This document shows positions 1 through 8,187 of a stretch of DNA of 64,000 bases, one piece after another. Each line of letters begins with the position of its first letter. Positions within the stretch are counted from its first letter, which is position 1. The DNA is taken from positions 248,001-312,000 of the forward strand of contig JADKFC010000030.1 in the NCBI GenBank assembly GCA_016717655.1, given 5' to 3'. The notes under the pieces are model-generated. The model saw nothing but the letters and a program-made list of their open reading frames with translations. It made no database searches and was not told the origin of the DNA. Made by a program: the position numbers and the translations under genes. Origin of the DNA: Saprospiraceae bacterium. Its GTDB lineage: Bacteria > Bacteroidota > Bacteroidia > Chitinophagales > Saprospiraceae.

Positions 1-119
1 GAAGTCACATTGAAATAAAATAGATCGATTCCGGCAAAGCGGAAAATAGAAGGTTTGTCAAAATTTTTATGATTTTTTCGCATCTTTTTAAGTCATTTAT
101 TTGTTTTATTATATGTAAA

Positions 120-148
120 TTTGTGCACTTCAAAATTTTATTACTTTG
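120..148 (+). promoter_or_regulatory. Possible promoter upstream of nuoA
   Basis: TTTG at 120-123, a 17-base spacer, then TTACTTTG at 141-148 resembles the Bacteroidota promoter (TTTG, spacer, TAnnTTTG) with one mismatch. It overlaps the best TTG start of nuoA at 146, so either the promoter or that start is wrong. Bases 1-119 hold no recognisable gene. Confidence 0.3.
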
Positions 149-514
149 GGAGACCATTCAGTTATCGAGTTTCTACCGATATTTCTTATGTTTTTGGTAG
201 CCTTGGGCTTTGTTGTATTTACCATTTGGGTAACCCATAAGCTAGGACCAAGAAAAAAAACCGAAGTAAAAAATGAAGCATTTGAATGTGGCATTGAAAG
301 TGTAGGCAATGCCAGAACCCCTTTTTCCATTAAATATTTTCTGGTTGCCATCTTATTTGTTCTCTTCGATATTGAAGTGATCTTTATGTACCCGTGGGCG
401 GTTAATTTCAGACAATTAGGAATCTGGGGATTAGTAGAGATGTTTATTTATGTATCGATTTTGCTGATAGGCTTTGCCTACATCATCAAAAAGGATGCTC
501 TAAAATGGGATTAA
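146..514 (+). CDS. nuoA: NADH-quinone oxidoreductase subunit A
   Basis: Small membrane subunit of complex I, at the junction of the membrane and peripheral arms. The 122-residue product has three hydrophobic segments (about 8-29, 62-84 and 93-113). It carries the family motifs FECGIES (about residue 47) and FDIEVIFMYPWA (about 78-89). The start is uncertain. TTG at 146 keeps the whole first membrane helix and matches the usual length, while the first ATG in frame, at 188, would cut into that helix. It is the first gene of the nuoA-N operon, with nuoB 19 bases downstream. Identity is secure; the start is not. Confidence 0.93.
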   Translation: MGDHSVIEFLPIFLMFLVALGFVVFTIWVTHKLGPRKKTEVKNEAFECGIESVGNARTPFSIKYFLVAILFVLFDIEVIFMYPWAVNFRQLGIWGLVEMFIYVSILLIGFAYIIKKDALKWD

Positions 515-533
515 CAATCAAAGTAAGGATGAA

Positions 534-1084
534 ATGTCTACAAAAATAACCATTGATCCCGCCCTTCAACCTGAAGGCTTTGAAGGCCATGGCTTTTTTG
601 CTACCCGCTTAGAAAACCTGGTAGGAATGGCCCGAAAAAATTCATTATGGCCCCTGCCATTTGCAACTTCTTGTTGTGGTATTGAATTTATGGCAACCAT
701 GGGTTCCAACTATGACCTCGCCAGATTTGGAATGGAAAGGTTGAGCTTTTCACCACGACAGGCGGATTTACTGATAGTTGCGGGCACCGTAGCCAAAAAA
801 TTGGGTCCGGTTTTGAGGCAGGTTTATGAACAAATGGCCGAACCACGCTGGGTAATTGCCATGGGAGCCTGTGCCAGCAGCGGGGGGTATTTGATACCTA
901 TTCCGTACTACAGGGAATCGATAAAATAATTCCTGTCGATGTGTATGTTCCAGGTTGTCCACCAAGGCCCGAACAATTGATAGAGGGCATTCTGCGCATC
1001 CAGGAATTGGTCCAGCAAGAAGGAATTGACCGAAGAAGCAGTCCTGCTCATCAGGAAAAGTTGCTAAAATACGATTTACAATGA
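534..1084 (+). CDS. nuoB: NADH-quinone oxidoreductase subunit B (frame broken)
   Basis: NuoB carries iron-sulfur cluster N2, which hands electrons to quinone. The ligands are visible: the Cys pair in ATSCCGIEF, the Cys of MGACASSGG, and the Cys of VPGCPPRPE near the end. The first frame stops at 929. The family sequence resumes in the +1 frame after the G run 882-887, as FDTYSV...IIPVDVYVPGCPPRP. Adding one G (seven instead of six) restores an uninterrupted 183-residue protein. Its stop then overlaps the nuoC start as ATGA (1081-1084), as expected in an operon. The break is most likely a homopolymer sequencing error. Confidence 0.93.
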
Positions 1085-1599
1085 GCCAGGTCGATATCCT
1101 ACAAACGGTTGATAAATTAAAAAGGTGCTTACAAGATCTTAAAGGCTTACCCCCAATAGAGATAAAGATTGAATATGATTTTCCCGAAATTACGGTTAGC
1201 CGTGACCAGGTTTATCGCGTCTTACAAGCATTAAAAGAGAATAAAGAAACCGGATTTACTTTTTTAACTACACTTTGTGGCATTCATTTTCCGGAAAAAG
1301 AAGGCAATGAGTTTTGGGTAATGTACCAGTTGCACAATCTATTCACCAACGAACGCATCAGGGTATATAGCTCAGCATCTGTTGGTGACCCTGTCTTTGC
1401 TTCAGTGACTCCCTTGTGGGCTGCAGCAAATTGGATGGGAGGAGAGGCTATTGATTTTTATGGTCTTCAATTTGAAGGGCCCCCCAACCTCACCAGAATT
1501 TTAAACGCAGATGAAATGGATTACCACCCCATGCGCAAAGAATATAAATTAGAAGATGATAGTCGCACAGATAAAGATGATACCTATTTTGGAAGATAA
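1081..1599 (+). CDS. nuoC: NADH-quinone oxidoreductase subunit C
   Basis: Peripheral-arm subunit equivalent to the 30-kDa subunit of mitochondrial complex I. The 172-residue product has the family core (TTLCGIHFPEKEGNEFWVMY, about 60-79) and the C-terminal segment with WMGGEAIDFYGLQFEGPPNL. The ATG overlaps the nuoB stop by four bases. NuoC and NuoD are separate genes here, not fused as in E. coli. nuoD follows after 12 bases. Intact. Confidence 0.94.
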   Translation: MSQVDILQTVDKLKRCLQDLKGLPPIEIKIEYDFPEITVSRDQVYRVLQALKENKETGFTFLTTLCGIHFPEKEGNEFWVMYQLHNLFTNERIRVYSSASVGDPVFASVTPLWAAANWMGGEAIDFYGLQFEGPPNLTRILNADEMDYHPMRKEYKLEDDSRTDKDDTYFGR

Positions 1600-1611
1600 G
1601 GCAATGCGGGC

Positions 1612-2823
1612 ATGAGTTATTTAAAAGACAAGGGCATAGAAGTAGAATACAAAGAGATTTCAAATCTCAACACCCTCAATCTGGGACCCACCCACCCTGC
1701 TACTCACGGTATTTTCCAAAATGTATTGACAATGAATGGTGAGATCATTGAAGATTCTCAGCAGACCATTGGATACATTCACAGAGCATTTGAAAAAATT
1801 GCTGAAAGAAGACCCTACAATCAAATTACAGTATTGACAGACCGAATGAACTACTGCTCATCGCCCATCAACAATCTGGGATGGCACATGACAGTAGAAA
1901 AACTCATAGGTGTAGACATCCCCAAACGAGCCCAATATTTAAGGGTCATTATCATGGAATTGGCCAGGATCTCAGATCATATCATTTGTGACTCCGTTAT
2001 CGCGGTTGACACAGGTGCATTGACCGGATTCACCTATTTATTTCAATGGCGTGAGTTGATTTATGAAATCTATGAAGAAATATGTGGGGCCAGACTAACA
2101 ACTAATCTAGGTAGGATAGGTGGACTGGAGAGAGATTTTACAATGACCGCATGGAAAAAGCTCGATAAGTTCTTAAAAGGTTTTCCAGCCGTCTTAGAAG
2201 AATTTGAAAACCTGGTAAAAAGAAACCGCATATTTATGGATCGCACCGTCAAAGTAGGTCCCATCAGCGGTGACAGGGCCCTGGAATATGGTTTTACGGG
2301 ACCCAACCTTCGTGCAGCAGGAGTAGACTATGATGTGAGGGTTGCCCTACCCTACAGTAGTTATGAAGATTTTGAATTTGCTATTCCTGTAGGAGAACAT
2401 GGCGATACCTATGATCGGTTTATGGTTAGGCTGGAAGAAATGAAAGAAAGTCTCCGCATCATTCAACAAGCCAAGGAAGGCTTGCCTGAAGGGCCCTACC
2501 ATGCAGATGTACCCGCCTTTTATCTTCCGCCCAAAGAGGATGTTTACAATAATATGGAAGCCTTGATTTACCATTTTAAGATTGTAATGGGAGAAACCGA
2601 CATACCCAGAGGTACCGTTTATCACAGTGTTGAAGGAGGAAATGGAGAAGTAGGATTTTACCTTATAAGTGACGGTGGCCGCTCACCCTATCGTTTGCAT
2701 TTGCGTAGGCCCTGTTTTATCTATTATCAGGCATATCCGGAAATGATAAAAGGAAGTATGCTTTCAGATGCCATTCTGACTTTGAGTAGTATGAATGTAA
2801 TAGCAGGTGAATTGGATGCATAG
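1612..2823 (+). CDS. nuoD: NADH-quinone oxidoreductase subunit D
   Basis: The 49-kDa-type subunit, which forms the quinone-binding pocket with NuoB and descends from hydrogenase large subunits. The 403-residue product shows GPTHPATHG (about 26-34), which lines the quinone cavity, then RAFEKIAERRPYNQ, and ends in the normal GELDA. The hydrogenase nickel ligands are absent, as expected in complex I. Intact, with nuoE starting 24 bases later. Confidence 0.96.
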   Translation: MSYLKDKGIEVEYKEISNLNTLNLGPTHPATHGIFQNVLTMNGEIIEDSQQTIGYIHRAFEKIAERRPYNQITVLTDRMNYCSSPINNLGWHMTVEKLIGVDIPKRAQYLRVIIMELARISDHIICDSVIAVDTGALTGFTYLFQWRELIYEIYEEICGARLTTNLGRIGGLERDFTMTAWKKLDKFLKGFPAVLEEFENLVKRNRIFMDRTVKVGPISGDRALEYGFTGPNLRAAGVDYDVRVALPYSSYEDFEFAIPVGEHGDTYDRFMVRLEEMKESLRIIQQAKEGLPEGPYHADVPAFYLPPKEDVYNNMEALIYHFKIVMGETDIPRGTVYHSVEGGNGEVGFYLISDGGRSPYRLHLRRPCFIYYQAYPEMIKGSMLSDAILTLSSMNVIAGELDA

Positions 2824-2847
2824 TCAATCAGATCAAGCAAAAGAGAA

Positions 2848-3360
2848 ATGAAAGAAATAAAGTTTTCAGAAGCTACTATGGTGAAAGTGAGAGAGATCAT
2901 CTCCCGCTATCCGGATGGCAGACATAAATCGGCCCTTATTCCTGTTTTGCACCTGGCACAAGCAGAGTTTGATGGCTGGCTTAGTCCGGAGGTAATGCAG
3001 TACATAGCAGAGATCCTGGCCATCCAGGCCATTGAAGTTTTTGAAGTTGCGTCGTTTTATTCTATGTTTAATCTTCAGCCAAGAGGCAAATGTTTAATTG
3101 AAGTTTGTCGCACCAGCTCTTGTTGGTTAAATGGAGCTTATAATATTATATCCTACCTAGAAGAAAAGCTAAACATCAAAGTTGGAGAAACCACTCGGGA
3201 TGGAAAATATACCCTCAAGGCGGTAGAATGTCTGGGATCCTGCGGAACAGCACCTATGCTTCAGATAGGCGACCAATACCATGAAAACCTGACTTTTGAA
3301 AAAGTGGATGAGTTGTTGGAAAATTACCAACAAGGAGAAAAGATGAGTAATTACTGTTGA
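2848..3360 (+). CDS. nuoE: NADH-quinone oxidoreductase subunit E
   Basis: The 24-kDa subunit, a thioredoxin-like protein binding the [2Fe-2S] cluster N1a of the NADH dehydrogenase module. Four Cys ligands are in place at residues 87, 92, 128 and 132 (CRTSSC and CLGSC). Length is 170 residues, normal for the family. The TGA stop lies 4 bases before nuoF, so the two genes are tightly coupled. Confidence 0.95.
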   Translation: MKEIKFSEATMVKVREIISRYPDGRHKSALIPVLHLAQAEFDGWLSPEVMQYIAEILAIQAIEVFEVASFYSMFNLQPRGKCLIEVCRTSSCWLNGAYNIISYLEEKLNIKVGETTRDGKYTLKAVECLGSCGTAPMLQIGDQYHENLTFEKVDELLENYQQGEKMSNYC

Positions 3361-3364
3361 ACAG

Positions 3365-4720
3365 ATGAAGGAGGGAAAGAAAATATTGTTTGAACACATT
3401 GATGTACCCGGAATTGAGGGAATTGCAACCTATCGTTCTTGCGGAGGTTATCAGTCTGTTGACAAAGCGCTGACATCCATGACAGCAACAGAGGTGGTGC
3501 ACGATGTCATTACTTCTGGACTTAGGGGCCGAGGGGGCGCAGGGTTTCAAACAGGCACCAAGTGGAATTTTTTAGCCAAGCCTGAAGGCGTACCTCGCTA
3601 CCTCGTGTGCAATGCAGACGAGTCAGAGCCAGGAACTTTTAAAGACCGGTATTTGATGGAAAAAATCCCTCATTTACTCATTGAGGGTATGATTGTTTCA
3701 TCGTATGCGTTGGGTGTCAATAAAGCTTATATTTATATACGCGGTGAGTATTTTTACCTTTATAAAATATTAGAGCAAGCCATTGAAGAAGCCTACAAAG
3801 CAGGCTGGCTGGGGCAAAACATATTGAATAGCCAGTACAATCTTGATTTGTATATGCACATAGGAGCCGGAGCTTACATCTGCGGAGAGGAGACTGCACT
3901 TTTGGAAAGTCTGGAAGGTAAGAGGGGAAACCCCAGGATTAAACCTCCCTTTCCTGCTGTAGCCGGCTTGTATGGATGTCCAACCGTAGTTAACAATGTA
4001 GAAACCATTGCCGCTGTGCCCTACATTGTCCAACATGGAGGAGAACACTATGCCAGTTTTGGCACTGAAAAAAGCACAGGAACCAAACTTATCTCTGCCA
4101 GCGGACATATCAACAAGCCAGGTGTATACGAGATAGAACTTGGACTTCCGGTAGAAGAATTTATTTACAGCGATTCCTATTGTGGTGGCATCAGAAATGG
4201 AAATGAATTAAAGGCCGTTGTTGCAGGAGGTTCATCCGTTCCTATTTTGCCCAAACACCTGATCTTACAAACTCCGGATGGGCAGCCTAGATTGATGAGC
4301 TACGAGAGCCTTTCAGAAGGTGGATTTGCAGCCGGCACGATGCTGGGGTCAGGAGGATTTATTGTGATGGATGAAACCACTTCCATTGTAATGAACTTAC
4401 ACACCTTTGCCCGTTTTTATCATCATGAGAGCTGTGGACAGTGTAGTCCGTGCAGAGAAGGCACCGGTTGGATGGAAAAAATTCTTCACAAAATACTGGA
4501 CGGTCACGGCACCTTATCTGATATAGACTTGCTTTGGGATATACAATCGAAAATTGAAGGCAAAACCATCTGCGCCCTTGGAGATGCTGCTGCGTGGCCT
4601 GTAGCGAGCGCCATCAGGCATTTCAGACCAGAATTTGAAGCCTACATAAAAGATCCATCAGCCATAAAAAAGTTCAGTCATTATAATGAAAAATACAAAA
4701 TAGCAGAAACCGCTATTTGA
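3365..4720 (+). CDS. nuoF: NADH-quinone oxidoreductase subunit F
   Basis: The NADH- and FMN-binding subunit, entry point for electrons. The 451-residue product has the glycine-rich nucleotide-binding stretch GRGGAGFQTGTKW (about 56-68), a second Gly-rich segment GAGAYICGEETALLESLEG, and the N3 [4Fe-4S] motif ESCGQCSPCREG (about 355-366). The fourth Cys ligand is in KTICALGDAAAWP near residue 402. It sits between nuoE and nuoG, completing the diaphorase module. Intact. Confidence 0.96.
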   Translation: MKEGKKILFEHIDVPGIEGIATYRSCGGYQSVDKALTSMTATEVVHDVITSGLRGRGGAGFQTGTKWNFLAKPEGVPRYLVCNADESEPGTFKDRYLMEKIPHLLIEGMIVSSYALGVNKAYIYIRGEYFYLYKILEQAIEEAYKAGWLGQNILNSQYNLDLYMHIGAGAYICGEETALLESLEGKRGNPRIKPPFPAVAGLYGCPTVVNNVETIAAVPYIVQHGGEHYASFGTEKSTGTKLISASGHINKPGVYEIELGLPVEEFIYSDSYCGGIRNGNELKAVVAGGSSVPILPKHLILQTPDGQPRLMSYESLSEGGFAAGTMLGSGGFIVMDETTSIVMNLHTFARFYHHESCGQCSPCREGTGWMEKILHKILDGHGTLSDIDLLWDIQSKIEGKTICALGDAAAWPVASAIRHFRPEFEAYIKDPSAIKKFSHYNEKYKIAETAI

Positions 4721-4737
4721 AACATAAATAAGTAGCA

Positions 4738-5742
4738 ATGCCAGAAATAACCATAGACGGACAAAAAATTGAATTTAATCAGGGCATGACCATTTTGGAA
4801 GCTGCCCGTTCCAGAGGAGGCGATCTAGTACCCCCCACTATGTGTTATTATTCAAAACTAAAAGACACCGGAGGTTATTGCAGGACTTGTATTGTAAAAG
4901 TGGAAGCTGAATCTGTAAAGAACCCAAGAGCCTTGCCCAAACCCGTGGCCAGTTGCAGAACCCTTGCCCAGGACGGTATGGTTGTCAAGAATCAAACTTC
5001 GCCTGAAGTATTAGAGGCTCGTGCCGGGGTTGTAGAATTTTTATTGATCAATCATCCTCTCGATTGTCCTGTATGCGATCAAGCCGGAGAATGCAGCTTG
5101 CAAGATCTCGGATATGAGCATGGCAAAATGGATACCCGATACGAATTCAAGCGCAGAGAATTCGAACAAAGAGATATTGGAGATAAGATCAAACTCCATA
5201 TGAATCGTTGTATCCTTTGTTATCGCTGCGTAAAGACTGCAGAACAAATAACCGATGGCAGGGTACATGGAGTATGCAGTCGGGGCGATGTAGCAGAAAT
5301 CAGCACCTACATAGAACAAGCCATTGATAATGATTTTTCGGGCAATGTAATTGATGTATGTCCGGTAGGTGCTCTTACAGATAAGACCTTTCGATTTAAA
5401 AACAGAGTTTGGTTTACCAAGCCGGTTGATGCACACAGAGATTGCCAAAAATGTTGTGGGAAAGTAAGGCTATGGTACAAAGGTGAAGACATTTTAAGGG
5501 TCACTGCCCGCAAAGATCTATATGGGGAGGTAGAAAACTGGATTTGCAATGAATGCCGGTTTGAAAAGAAAAAAACAGCAGAATGGGTGATAGAAGGACC
5601 CTCGAAGGTGGATAGACATTCTGTTGTTTCTGCCAACCATTATCTGGCACCAGAAATGAAAAACGATTTGAGCAAGCTCATTCTCAATCCGGATGCAGGA
5701 AATAATGCAGGCTCTTCACCTTTATCAAAAGAACAAGAGTAA
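4738..5742 (+). CDS. nuoG: NADH-quinone oxidoreductase subunit G, short form
   Basis: Iron-sulfur subunit of the peripheral arm. At 334 residues it is far shorter than the ~900-residue E. coli form. It keeps the N-terminal [2Fe-2S] domain (CYYSKLKDTGGYCRTC, then ASC), the His/Cys motif HPLDCPVCDQAGEC, and CILCYRCV with DVCPVGAL. Residues about 232-275 hold one more Cys set (CQKCCGK and ICNEC). This resembles the Fe4S4 start of the molybdopterin domain, after which the protein ends. The large catalytically inert molybdopterin-type domain is absent. Short NuoG is known in Bacteroidota, and I see no frame break here, so I take it as genuine. Confidence 0.93.
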   Translation: MPEITIDGQKIEFNQGMTILEAARSRGGDLVPPTMCYYSKLKDTGGYCRTCIVKVEAESVKNPRALPKPVASCRTLAQDGMVVKNQTSPEVLEARAGVVEFLLINHPLDCPVCDQAGECSLQDLGYEHGKMDTRYEFKRREFEQRDIGDKIKLHMNRCILCYRCVKTAEQITDGRVHGVCSRGDVAEISTYIEQAIDNDFSGNVIDVCPVGALTDKTFRFKNRVWFTKPVDAHRDCQKCCGKVRLWYKGEDILRVTARKDLYGEVENWICNECRFEKKKTAEWVIEGPSKVDRHSVVSANHYLAPEMKNDLSKLILNPDAGNNAGSSPLSKEQE

Positions 5743-5743
5743 C

Positions 5744-6775
5744 ATGGTCACCTACATTCTTATAAAATTTGTCTTAGTATTGTTTGTGTTCTTGCTGGCG
5801 CTGACGGTTGCAGCTTACTCTACCTATGGAGAAAGAAAAGTATCTGCCCTGATGCAGGACAGGATAGGACCAGACAGGGCCGGACCCTACGGACTATTGC
5901 AGCCATTGGCAGACGGCATTAAAATGTTTACCAAAGAAGAATTGATTCCAACCAATTCGAGTAAATACCTTTTCGTTTTAGGACCTTCCATTGCCATGCT
6001 CACCGCGCTCATGGCTGGGGTTGTCATTCCTTGGGCAGGTCCAATTGAAGCATTCGGGCAACAGCTCACTTTTCAGGTATCAGACATCAATATCGGCATC
6101 TTATATATTTTCAGCGTTGTCTCTATCGGTGTATATGGGATTATGATTGGTGGTTGGGCCTCCAACAACAAGTATAGTTTATTAGGTGCACTGAGAGCAA
6201 GTTCCCAAATGATCAGTTATGAGATAGCAATGGGCTTGGCCATCGTGGCTTTGGTGATGAAATCAGGTACCCTCAGTCTGGGTGAAATTGTAACCCAGCA
6301 ACAAGGAGATTGGATCAATGTAGTTTACCAGCCACTGGGATTTTTAATATTTTTAATCTGTGCCTTTGCAGAGACCAACAGAGCCCCTTTTGATTTACCG
6401 GAATGTGAAACAGAATTGATTGGTGGTTATCATACGGAGTATAGTTCGATGAAGCTGGGTTTGTTTCTTTTTGCTGAATACATCAACATGTTTGTTTCAT
6501 CTGCGGTGATCAGTGCTTTGTATTTTGGTGGCTACAACCTCCCGTTTCAAGCAGCACTCGGATTAGAAGGAGCCTGGCTTGCGGTGTTACAATTTGGTTT
6601 TTTCTTTTTAAAGATCGTATTTTTTATTTTCCTTTTCATGTGGGTTCGTTGGACCATACCCCGCTTCAGGTATGATCAATTATTGCATTTGGGTTGGAAA
6701 ATTTTATTGCCACTGGCAATTTTAAATATAATTATCACAGGTCTTGTAATGTGGGCCAACGGTAGCCTAGCTTAA
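5744..6775 (+). CDS. nuoH: NADH-quinone oxidoreductase subunit H
   Basis: Membrane subunit that forms the quinone channel and the first part of the proton path. Motifs are GERKVSALMQDRIGPDRAG near the N-terminus and AETNRAPFDLPECETELIGG in the middle. About eight membrane helices are apparent. I start it at ATG 5744, two bases after the nuoG stop. The frame stays open upstream to 5693 but would overlap nuoG, and the family start fits 5744. The product is 343 residues and intact. Confidence 0.95.
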   Translation: MVTYILIKFVLVLFVFLLALTVAAYSTYGERKVSALMQDRIGPDRAGPYGLLQPLADGIKMFTKEELIPTNSSKYLFVLGPSIAMLTALMAGVVIPWAGPIEAFGQQLTFQVSDINIGILYIFSVVSIGVYGIMIGGWASNNKYSLLGALRASSQMISYEIAMGLAIVALVMKSGTLSLGEIVTQQQGDWINVVYQPLGFLIFLICAFAETNRAPFDLPECETELIGGYHTEYSSMKLGLFLFAEYINMFVSSAVISALYFGGYNLPFQAALGLEGAWLAVLQFGFFFLKIVFFIFLFMWVRWTIPRFRYDQLLHLGWKILLPLAILNIIITGLVMWANGSLA

Positions 6776-6784
6776 AATTAAAAC

Positions 6785-7375
6785 ATGCTTACAAACAGAT
6801 CTAAACAGGTAGTGAAAAGAGAAATGAGTTTGGCAGAAAAACTCTATTTGCCTGCTATTTTTAGTGGCATGGCCATTACCTTTAAACACATGTTTAAAAA
6901 ACCCGCAACGGTAAAATATCCAGAAGAAAAACGAGAAATGGCACCCATCTACCGCGGTCATCACGTATTAAAACGGGATAATGCAGGGGCAGAGAGGTGT
7001 ACCGCCTGTGGCTTGTGTGCTGTTGCATGTCCGGCTGAGGCAATCACAATGGATGCTGCAGAAAGGAAGCCGGGCGAGGAGTTACTGTACAGAGAAGAAA
7101 AGTATGCTGCCAAATATGAAATCAACATGCTGCGGTGTATTTTTTGTGGTTTGTGTGAAGAAGCTTGCCCCAAAGAAGCGATCTTTTTAACAGACACCAT
7201 TGTCAATCCAGAGTACGCCAGAGCGGGTTTTATCTATGGCAAAGACAAATTAGTGGAAAGAATGGATGCCCGAATCGATGTTTCCAAAAGACAAACTGCT
7301 GATGTAGCCATGTTTAAAATGGGAGAATCTGCCGCCAAACACAATCAATTGTACAACCCAAAAGGAGAGCAGTGA
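6785..7375 (+). CDS. nuoI: NADH-quinone oxidoreductase subunit I
   Basis: Ferredoxin-like subunit carrying clusters N6a and N6b. Two CxxCxxCxxxCP motifs are present: CTACGLCAVACPAEAI (about 75) and CIFCGLCEEACPKEAI (about 119). Length is 196 residues, with a C-terminal tail somewhat longer than in E. coli. The TGA stop overlaps the nuoJ ATG by one base. Confidence 0.95.
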   Translation: MLTNRSKQVVKREMSLAEKLYLPAIFSGMAITFKHMFKKPATVKYPEEKREMAPIYRGHHVLKRDNAGAERCTACGLCAVACPAEAITMDAAERKPGEELLYREEKYAAKYEINMLRCIFCGLCEEACPKEAIFLTDTIVNPEYARAGFIYGKDKLVERMDARIDVSKRQTADVAMFKMGESAAKHNQLYNPKGEQ

Positions 7376-7864
7376 TGGTAACAGAAATGATGTTTTATTT
7401 TCTTTCATTTGTGGCCATACTCAGTGCGATTATGATGATATCTACCAAGAATCCGGTACATAGCATTTTATATCTCATCGTTACTTTTTTTGCCATTGCG
7501 GGGCATTACTTTTTGCTGAATGCCCAATTCCTGGGAATGGTCCACATCATCGTTTATGCAGGTGCCATCATGGTTTTGTTTTTATACGTCATTATGATGT
7601 TGAACCTCAATGAAGATGCTGAACCTGTGAAATCAAAATATCAAAAAATATCTGCCACCCCTATCCGGAGGTATATTTATGTTGGTACTGGTGGCCAGTC
7701 TTAGATCGGCAGAAGTTAGCCTTGAAAAAACCAGAAACAGTGACATAGGCCTGGTCAATCAATTGGGTAAGGTATTGTTTCATGATTACCTGCTGCCCTT
7801 TGAATTGTCATCGATATTGCTTTTATCTGCCATGATTGGTGCTGTCTTTTTAAGTAAAAAATAA
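7375..7864 (+). CDS. nuoJ: NADH-quinone oxidoreductase subunit J (frame broken)
   Basis: Membrane subunit with the family core KNPVHSILYLIVTFFAIAGH and VYAGAIMVLFLYVIMML. The first frame ends at 7704. The remainder, including the fourth helix and the C-terminus ending at 7864, lies in the +1 frame. Removing one C from the run 7658-7661 joins the parts as SATLSGGIFMLVLVASLR, the normal shape of this region, and gives 162 residues. I read this as a one-base homopolymer error. Start chosen at ATG 7375, overlapping the nuoI stop. Confidence 0.9.
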
Positions 7865-7869
7865 GGAGA

Positions 7870-8187
7870 ATGGAAATATTGCCTAACATATCAATTTATC
7901 ATTATGTGATCGTTTCTATCCTTCTTTTTGGAATAGGGGTAGTGGGAGTCATGTTGAGAAGAAATGCCCTGATTATATTTATGTGTATTGAGCTAATGCT
8001 CAATGCTGTCAATCTGCTTATGGTGGGATTTTCCAATATGTGGGGCGATGGAAAGGCCCAGGTTTTTGTCTTCTTTATTATGGCAGTTGCCGCAGCAGAA
8101 GTTGTCATTGGATTGGCCATCTTAATGATGGTGTATCGAAATCAGGAGACAACAGATATTAATATTTTGAATAAAATGAAATGGTAG
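7870..8187 (+). CDS. nuoK: NADH-quinone oxidoreductase subunit K
   Basis: Three-helix, MrpC-like proton-channel subunit of 105 residues. The conserved membrane carboxylate is in CIELMLNAVNL, followed by AAAEVVIGLAILM with the second Glu. It starts 5 bases after nuoJ. Its stop overlaps the start of nuoL. Confidence 0.95.
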   Translation: MEILPNISIYHYVIVSILLFGIGVVGVMLRRNALIIFMCIELMLNAVNLLMVGFSNMWGDGKAQVFVFFIMAVAAAEVVIGLAILMMVYRNQETTDINILNKMKW

